From NCBI GenBank assembly GCA_045530725.1, contig JAZSCT010000028.1, positions 62,001-126,000 on the forward strand: a stretch of 64,000 nucleotides of DNA. Reading direction: 5' to 3'. Below, piece by piece: positions 59,620-64,000 of the stretch (positions are counted from its first letter, which is position 1; each line of letters begins with the position of its first letter). Source of the DNA: SIG435 sp045530725 (GTDB taxonomy: Bacteria; Bacillota; Clostridia; UMGS1810). Made by a program: the position numbers and the translations under genes. The notes beneath the pieces were generated by a model. It searched no databases and was not told the DNA's origin. It was given only the letters and a program-made list of their open reading frames with translations.

Positions 59620-61584
59620 ATGCCTGACTTTAAACTAGTATCAAAATTTCAGCCTATGGCAGACCAGAAAACTGCAATAGAACAACTTACAAATTCCATA
59701 AAATCAGGAAACCGCGGACAAACTCTCCTTGGTGTTACCGGCTCAGGAAAGACTTTTACAGTCGCAAATGTGATATCAAAACTCAACAAACCCACCCTTG
59801 TACTGGCACACAACAAAATCCTTGCGGCACAACTTTGCAGCGAATTCAAGGAATTCTTCCCCGAAAATGCGGTGGAATACTTCGTATCATACTATGATTA
59901 TTATCAACCTGAGGCATATATTCCCGGTTCTGATACTTATATAGAAAAAGATGCATCCATCAATGACGAAATAGACAAACTCCGTCACTCTGCCACAGCG
60001 GCACTCTTTGAAAGAAGGGACGTAATCATCGTTGCAAGTGTGTCCTGTATATACGGTCTCGGTGATCCTGAAGACTACAAAGACCTTATCATAAGCCTCC
60101 GCACAGGCACAGAAATGCCCATCCGCGAACTTCTTCGCCGTCTTGTGAACATCCAGTACACAAGAAACGAAATGAGTTTTGAGAGAGGGACATTCCGTGT
60201 AAGAGGCGACGTGGTGGAAATCATCCCCTCCGCATCAAGTGAAAAGGCATTGAGGATAGAGTTTTTCGGCGATGAAATAGACAGAATATGTGAGATAGAT
60301 GTGCTTACGGGAGAGATACTTTCTTTCCGCTCTTATGTTGCCATATTCCCCGCCTCTCACTATGCCACCACACCTGAAAAAATGGAATCGGCTATCAAAA
60401 GCATACAGAAAGAACTTGACGAAAGAGTAAAAGAACTTAAAGACCAGGACAAAATCCTTGAGATGCAAAGACTTCTGCAAAGGACAAACTACGATATAGA
60501 AATGATGCAGGAGATAGGATTCTGTCAGGGTATAGAAAATTACTCAAGACACATAAGCGGAAGGAAACCCGGCACAAGACCATACACACTTATGGACTAT
60601 TTCCCCGATGATTTCCTTCTTGTAATAGATGAATCCCACGTAACTGTTCCTCAGGTAAGAGGGATGTATTTCGGAGACCGTTCAAGAAAAGAAACCCTTG
60701 TGGAATACGGATTCAGACTTCCATCTGCATTTGACAACAGACCACTTAATTTCAAGGAATTTGAAAATATGATAAATCAGGTGGTATTTGTAAGTGCAAC
60801 CCCGGGTGAATACGAAAAGGAACACTCTGAAATTATCGCCGAACAGGTAATAAGACCTACAGGGCTTCTTGACCCGAAGGTTGAGGTACGTCCTATCAAG
60901 GGGCAGATAGATGACCTTATAGAAGAACTTAAAATTACCACATCAAAGGATCAGCGTGTGCTTATTACCACCCTTACCAAAAAAATGGCAGAAAGCCTTA
61001 CCGACTATATACGGGATGCAGGGCTTAAGGTAAGATATCTTCATTCGGACATAGACACTCTCGAAAGAATGGAAATAGTAAGGGATTTAAGACTTGGTGT
61101 GTTTGACATACTTGTGGGTATAAACCTCTTAAGAGAAGGTCTTGATATACCTGAAGTAAGCCTTGTGGCAATACTTGATGCAGACAAGGAAGGTTTCTTA
61201 AGAAGTGAGACAAGCCTTATTCAGACCATAGGACGAGCCGCAAGACACTCGGAAGGAAGAGTAATAATGTATGCGGACAACATCACCCAGTCTATGGATA
61301 GGGCAATCTCAGAAACAAACCGCAGAAGAGAAATACAGACTAAATACAATACAGAAAACAACATCACTCCACAGAGTATTCAGAAGGATATAAGAGGTGT
61401 CATAAACACCATTACAGAAGATACCAAAAAGGAAAAACCAACCGAAAATACAAAAGAAATGTCTGTGGAAGAAAGAATCGCACATCTTACAAGAGAAATG
61501 CTCAAATGTGCAGAACTTCTTAAGTTTGAAGAGGCGGCAAGGCTGCGAGACGAAATAGACAAGTTGAGAAAGGCAACAAAATGA
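59620..61584 (+). CDS. uvrB: excinuclease ABC subunit B
   Basis: 654 aa from the ATG at 59620, eight bases after aaaggag. Walker A GVTGSGKTFT, the beta-hairpin YYDYYQPEAYIP, the DEAD-like VIDESH, FVSATPGEYE, LREGLDIPEVSL and the C-terminal UVR motif (LLKFEEAARLRDEIDKL) are in order. It verifies damage handed over by UvrA and positions UvrC for incision. It overlaps uvrA by 4 bp (ATGA). Confidence 0.98.
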   Translation: MPDFKLVSKFQPMADQKTAIEQLTNSIKSGNRGQTLLGVTGSGKTFTVANVISKLNKPTLVLAHNKILAAQLCSEFKEFFPENAVEYFVSYYDYYQPEAYIPGSDTYIEKDASINDEIDKLRHSATAALFERRDVIIVASVSCIYGLGDPEDYKDLIISLRTGTEMPIRELLRRLVNIQYTRNEMSFERGTFRVRGDVVEIIPSASSEKALRIEFFGDEIDRICEIDVLTGEILSFRSYVAIFPASHYATTPEKMESAIKSIQKELDERVKELKDQDKILEMQRLLQRTNYDIEMMQEIGFCQGIENYSRHISGRKPGTRPYTLMDYFPDDFLLVIDESHVTVPQVRGMYFGDRSRKETLVEYGFRLPSAFDNRPLNFKEFENMINQVVFVSATPGEYEKEHSEIIAEQVIRPTGLLDPKVEVRPIKGQIDDLIEELKITTSKDQRVLITTLTKKMAESLTDYIRDAGLKVRYLHSDIDTLERMEIVRDLRLGVFDILVGINLLREGLDIPEVSLVAILDADKEGFLRSETSLIQTIGRAARHSEGRVIMYADNITQSMDRAISETNRRREIQTKYNTENNITPQSIQKDIRGVINTITEDTKKEKPTENTKEMSVEERIAHLTREMLKCAELLKFEEAARLRDEIDKLRKATK

Positions 61585-64000
61585 GAAAGAATAACGAAAT
61601 AGTAATACGAGGTGCCAAAGAGCACAACTTAAAAAATGTAAATATAACCATACCCAAAGAGAAATTCGTGGTATTCACAGGTCTGTCTGGCTCAGGCAAG
61701 TCTTCCCTTGCATTTGACACGATATATGCAGAAGGACAGAGAAGATATGTGGAGTCCCTTTCTTCCTATGCAAGAATGTTCTTGGGACAGATGGATAAGC
61801 CTGACGTGGAATTCATAGAAGGGTTGTCCCCTGCCATCAGTATCGATCAGAAAACCACAAGCAGAAACCCACGTTCAACTGTGGGAACCGTTACAGAAAT
61901 CTATGACTACTTAAGACTACTTTATGCAAGAGTGGGCGTACCTCATTGCCCTGAGTGTCACAAGGAAATCAAACAGCAGTCCATAGATGAGATGGTAGAT
62001 AGAATTCTGTCACTTCCCCAGGGAACAAAATTTCAGATACTCGCTCCCATTGTAAGAGGCAAAAAGGGAGAACATACAAAGATATTTGAAAATGCAAAGA
62101 AATCAGGCTTTGTCCGTGCAAGAGTTGACGGCGAGGTGGTGGATCTATATGAAGAAATCAAACTGGAAAAAAACAAAAAGCATACTATAGAAATAGTAAT
62201 AGACAGACTTGTAATCAAAGAAGACCTTGAACAGAGACTTACAGATTCTCTTGAAACTGCCCTTGATCTTGGAGAAGGTCTTGTATATATTGACGTAATC
62301 GGCAAAGAAATGCTCACTTTCAGCAAAAACTTTGCCTGCCCTGACTGTGGCATAAGTATCGAAGAACTCAGCCCCAGAATGTTTTCTTTCAACTCCCCAT
62401 TTGGTGCCTGCCCACATTGCAGCGGTATAGGAAATATGATGGAAATAGATCCCGATATGGTAATCCCTGACAAAAGTATATCATTTAATGAGGGAGCCAT
62501 TGCCACAATGGGGTTCAATATAAAAGATCCCAAAACCATTGCCCATCAGCAGTTCGGTGCTATGGCAAAGATGTTTGGCTTTGACCTTAAGAAACCTGTG
62601 TCAGAGATACCTTCCGATGCATACAAAGAGATACTTTACGGCACAAAAGAGCCTATAGAATTTACCTTCAAGGGAAGAAAGTTTTTCACTCCATTTGAAG
62701 GTATCATTCCCTGTATGGAGAGACGCTACAAAGAAAGCCTCTCCCCTGCAATGAAAGCAGAATACGAAGAATTTATGGGTACACAGCCCTGTCCTGAATG
62801 TAGAGGTGACAGACTGAAAAAAGAAGCCCTTGCAGTAACTGTAGGAGGCAAAAACCTTGCAGAAATCACAAACCTTTCTGTGAAAAAATGTAAGGAATTC
62901 TTCGAAAATCTCACTCTTTCCCAAAAGGATACCATTATCGCAAATCAGATACTAAAAGAAATCAATGCACGACTTGACTTTCTCATAAATGTAGGTCTCG
63001 AATACCTGACGCTATCCAGAAGTGCAGGCACACTTTCAGGTGGCGAAGCACAGAGAATCAGACTTGCAACACAGATAGGCTCAGGTCTTACAGGGGTGCT
63101 GTATATCCTTGACGAACCAAGTATCGGTCTTCATCAAAGAGACAACAACAAACTCCTATCTGCCTTAAAGAACCTTCGTGACCTTGGCAACACTCTCATA
63201 GTGGTAGAACACGACGAGGATACAATGTTTGCCGCAGACCATATAGTAGATATCGGACCAGGTGCAGGGGTGCACGGCGGTGAGATAGTGGCTCAGGGTA
63301 CTGTACAGGAGATTATGAAAAATAAAAAAAGCATCACAGGACAGTATTTAAGTGGCGAAAAGCAAATTCCCGTACCCGAAAAAAGAAGAAAAGGCAATGG
63401 AAATGTGCTAAAAATCTTTGGTGCAAGTCAGAACAACCTCAAAAATGTGAATGTGGAATTTCCTCTTGGAAAGATGATTGCAGTAACAGGTGTATCAGGC
63501 AGCGGCAAAAGTTCTCTTGTAAATGAAATCCTATACAAAACCCTTGCCCACGAACTTAACCGTGCCAAGAGAAAAGGCGGCACATTCAAAAGAATTGAAG
63601 GGCTTGAACACCTTGACAAAGTGATAAATATCGATCAGTCACCTATAGGAAGAACCCCTCGTTCAAACCCTGCTACTTATACGGGAGTATTTACCGATAT
63701 AAGAGAAGTGTTTGCAAGGACAAACGAAGCAAAAATGCGTGGTTACGGTCCGGGAAGATTCAGTTTCAACATATCAGGGGGACGATGTGAGGCATGTCAG
63801 GGCGACGGAATACTTAAGATTGAAATGCACTTTCTGTCTGACGTATATGTACCATGTGAAGTGTGTAAGGGAAAACGATATAACAGGGAAACTCTTGAAG
63901 TAAAGTACAAAGGCAAGAGTATATCCGATGTGCTTGAAATGACAGTTGAAGAAGGACTTGAATTCTTCAAAAACATCCCAAAAATCGAGAGAAAACTCCG
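61581..64000 (+). CDS. uvrA: excinuclease ABC subunit A, truncated by the window end
   Basis: 806 complete codons are present of an expected ~940. The ATG overlaps the uvrB stop. The first ATPase has GLSGSGKSSLAFDT (residues ~34-47), a CPEC...CPDC-type zinc insertion, LSGGEAQRIRLATQIG and ILDEPSIGLHQRD. The second begins near residue 630 with GVSGSGKSSLVNEI and a zinc-finger CEACQGDG...CEVCKG pair. UvrA finds distorted DNA and loads UvrB. No stop or frameshift is seen up to the window end. Confidence 0.98.
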   Translation, partial: MRKNNEIVIRGAKEHNLKNVNITIPKEKFVVFTGLSGSGKSSLAFDTIYAEGQRRYVESLSSYARMFLGQMDKPDVEFIEGLSPAISIDQKTTSRNPRSTVGTVTEIYDYLRLLYARVGVPHCPECHKEIKQQSIDEMVDRILSLPQGTKFQILAPIVRGKKGEHTKIFENAKKSGFVRARVDGEVVDLYEEIKLEKNKKHTIEIVIDRLVIKEDLEQRLTDSLETALDLGEGLVYIDVIGKEMLTFSKNFACPDCGISIEELSPRMFSFNSPFGACPHCSGIGNMMEIDPDMVIPDKSISFNEGAIATMGFNIKDPKTIAHQQFGAMAKMFGFDLKKPVSEIPSDAYKEILYGTKEPIEFTFKGRKFFTPFEGIIPCMERRYKESLSPAMKAEYEEFMGTQPCPECRGDRLKKEALAVTVGGKNLAEITNLSVKKCKEFFENLTLSQKDTIIANQILKEINARLDFLINVGLEYLTLSRSAGTLSGGEAQRIRLATQIGSGLTGVLYILDEPSIGLHQRDNNKLLSALKNLRDLGNTLIVVEHDEDTMFAADHIVDIGPGAGVHGGEIVAQGTVQEIMKNKKSITGQYLSGEKQIPVPEKRRKGNGNVLKIFGASQNNLKNVNVEFPLGKMIAVTGVSGSGKSSLVNEILYKTLAHELNRAKRKGGTFKRIEGLEHLDKVINIDQSPIGRTPRSNPATYTGVFTDIREVFARTNEAKMRGYGPGRFSFNISGGRCEACQGDGILKIEMHFLSDVYVPCEVCKGKRYNRETLEVKYKGKSISDVLEMTVEEGLEFFKNIPKIERKL

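Overview
The window looks like one chromosomal stretch of a low-GC Gram-positive anaerobe of the class Clostridia, probably an uncultured gut lineage. The evidence is AT-rich DNA with AGGAGG-type ribosome sites, textbook SigA promoters (TTGACA-17-TATAAT), a SigB/SigF/SigG-type sigma factor, a BofC-like protein, rubrerythrin, an S-layer homology (SLH) protein, a YabE-like DUF348/G5/3D protein and a ferredoxin-type aldo/keto reductase. I cannot name the species. There are no rRNA genes, no CRISPR array and no transposase; one tRNA-Arg(ACG) is present.

Layout. 1-9.5 kb: aspartate-type aminotransferase, UPF0182 membrane protein, a BofC-like small protein, an acidic two-helix membrane protein, then an O-acetylation pair (MBOAT acyltransferase plus a DHHW/SGNH/DUF4358 fusion). 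9.5-13 kb: a secreted deacetylase-like protein and a cell-surface stress module (ECF sigma factor, DUF4367-type anti-sigma factor, small secreted protein, zinc-ribbon protein). 13-28 kb: a minus-strand surface-polysaccharide locus with PglD/PglC/PglA-like initiation enzymes, TupA-like ATP-grasp, acyltransferase, glycosyltransferases, Wzy, pyruvyltransferase, Wzx, DUF1919 and a nucleotidyltransferase-fold protein. It is headed by a large SF2 helicase with about eight helicase-associated repeats.

The most interesting feature is at 28060-28329. Two copies of an 18-bp quasi-palindrome lie in inverted orientation around about 240 bp that carry an outward terminator followed by a promoter. A tyrosine recombinase gene abuts one end and the helicase/capsule operon abuts the other. 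I read this as a recombinase-driven invertible promoter (phase switch) for the capsule locus. In this assembly the promoter points away from the capsule genes, so the state is OFF.

29-45.7 kb: a putative 16-residue peptide gene with its own promoter and terminator, a sporulation/stress-type sigma factor, a two-component system with a MacAB-like efflux system and SLH protein in one operon, rpmE, rubrerythrin, rplS with a leader, lepB, a long T-rich noncoding island, the YabE-like protein, a C39-like secreted protein with an in-frame TGA at codon 4, and rsmD-coaD followed by a coiled-coil protein. 45.7-64 kb: mltG, a trio of small proteins, a PRK06851-type ATPase, tyrS, hslO, dtd with an aldo/keto reductase, alr, tRNA-Arg followed by an unusual hairpin array and a four-helix-bundle (S23-like) gene, a histidine phosphatase, a MATE transporter, murC, uvrB and the first 806 codons of uvrA.

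Start sites were moved from the longest open frame to the codon with a properly spaced ribosome site wherever the two disagreed. All family calls come from motifs recognised by eye; no database search was run.
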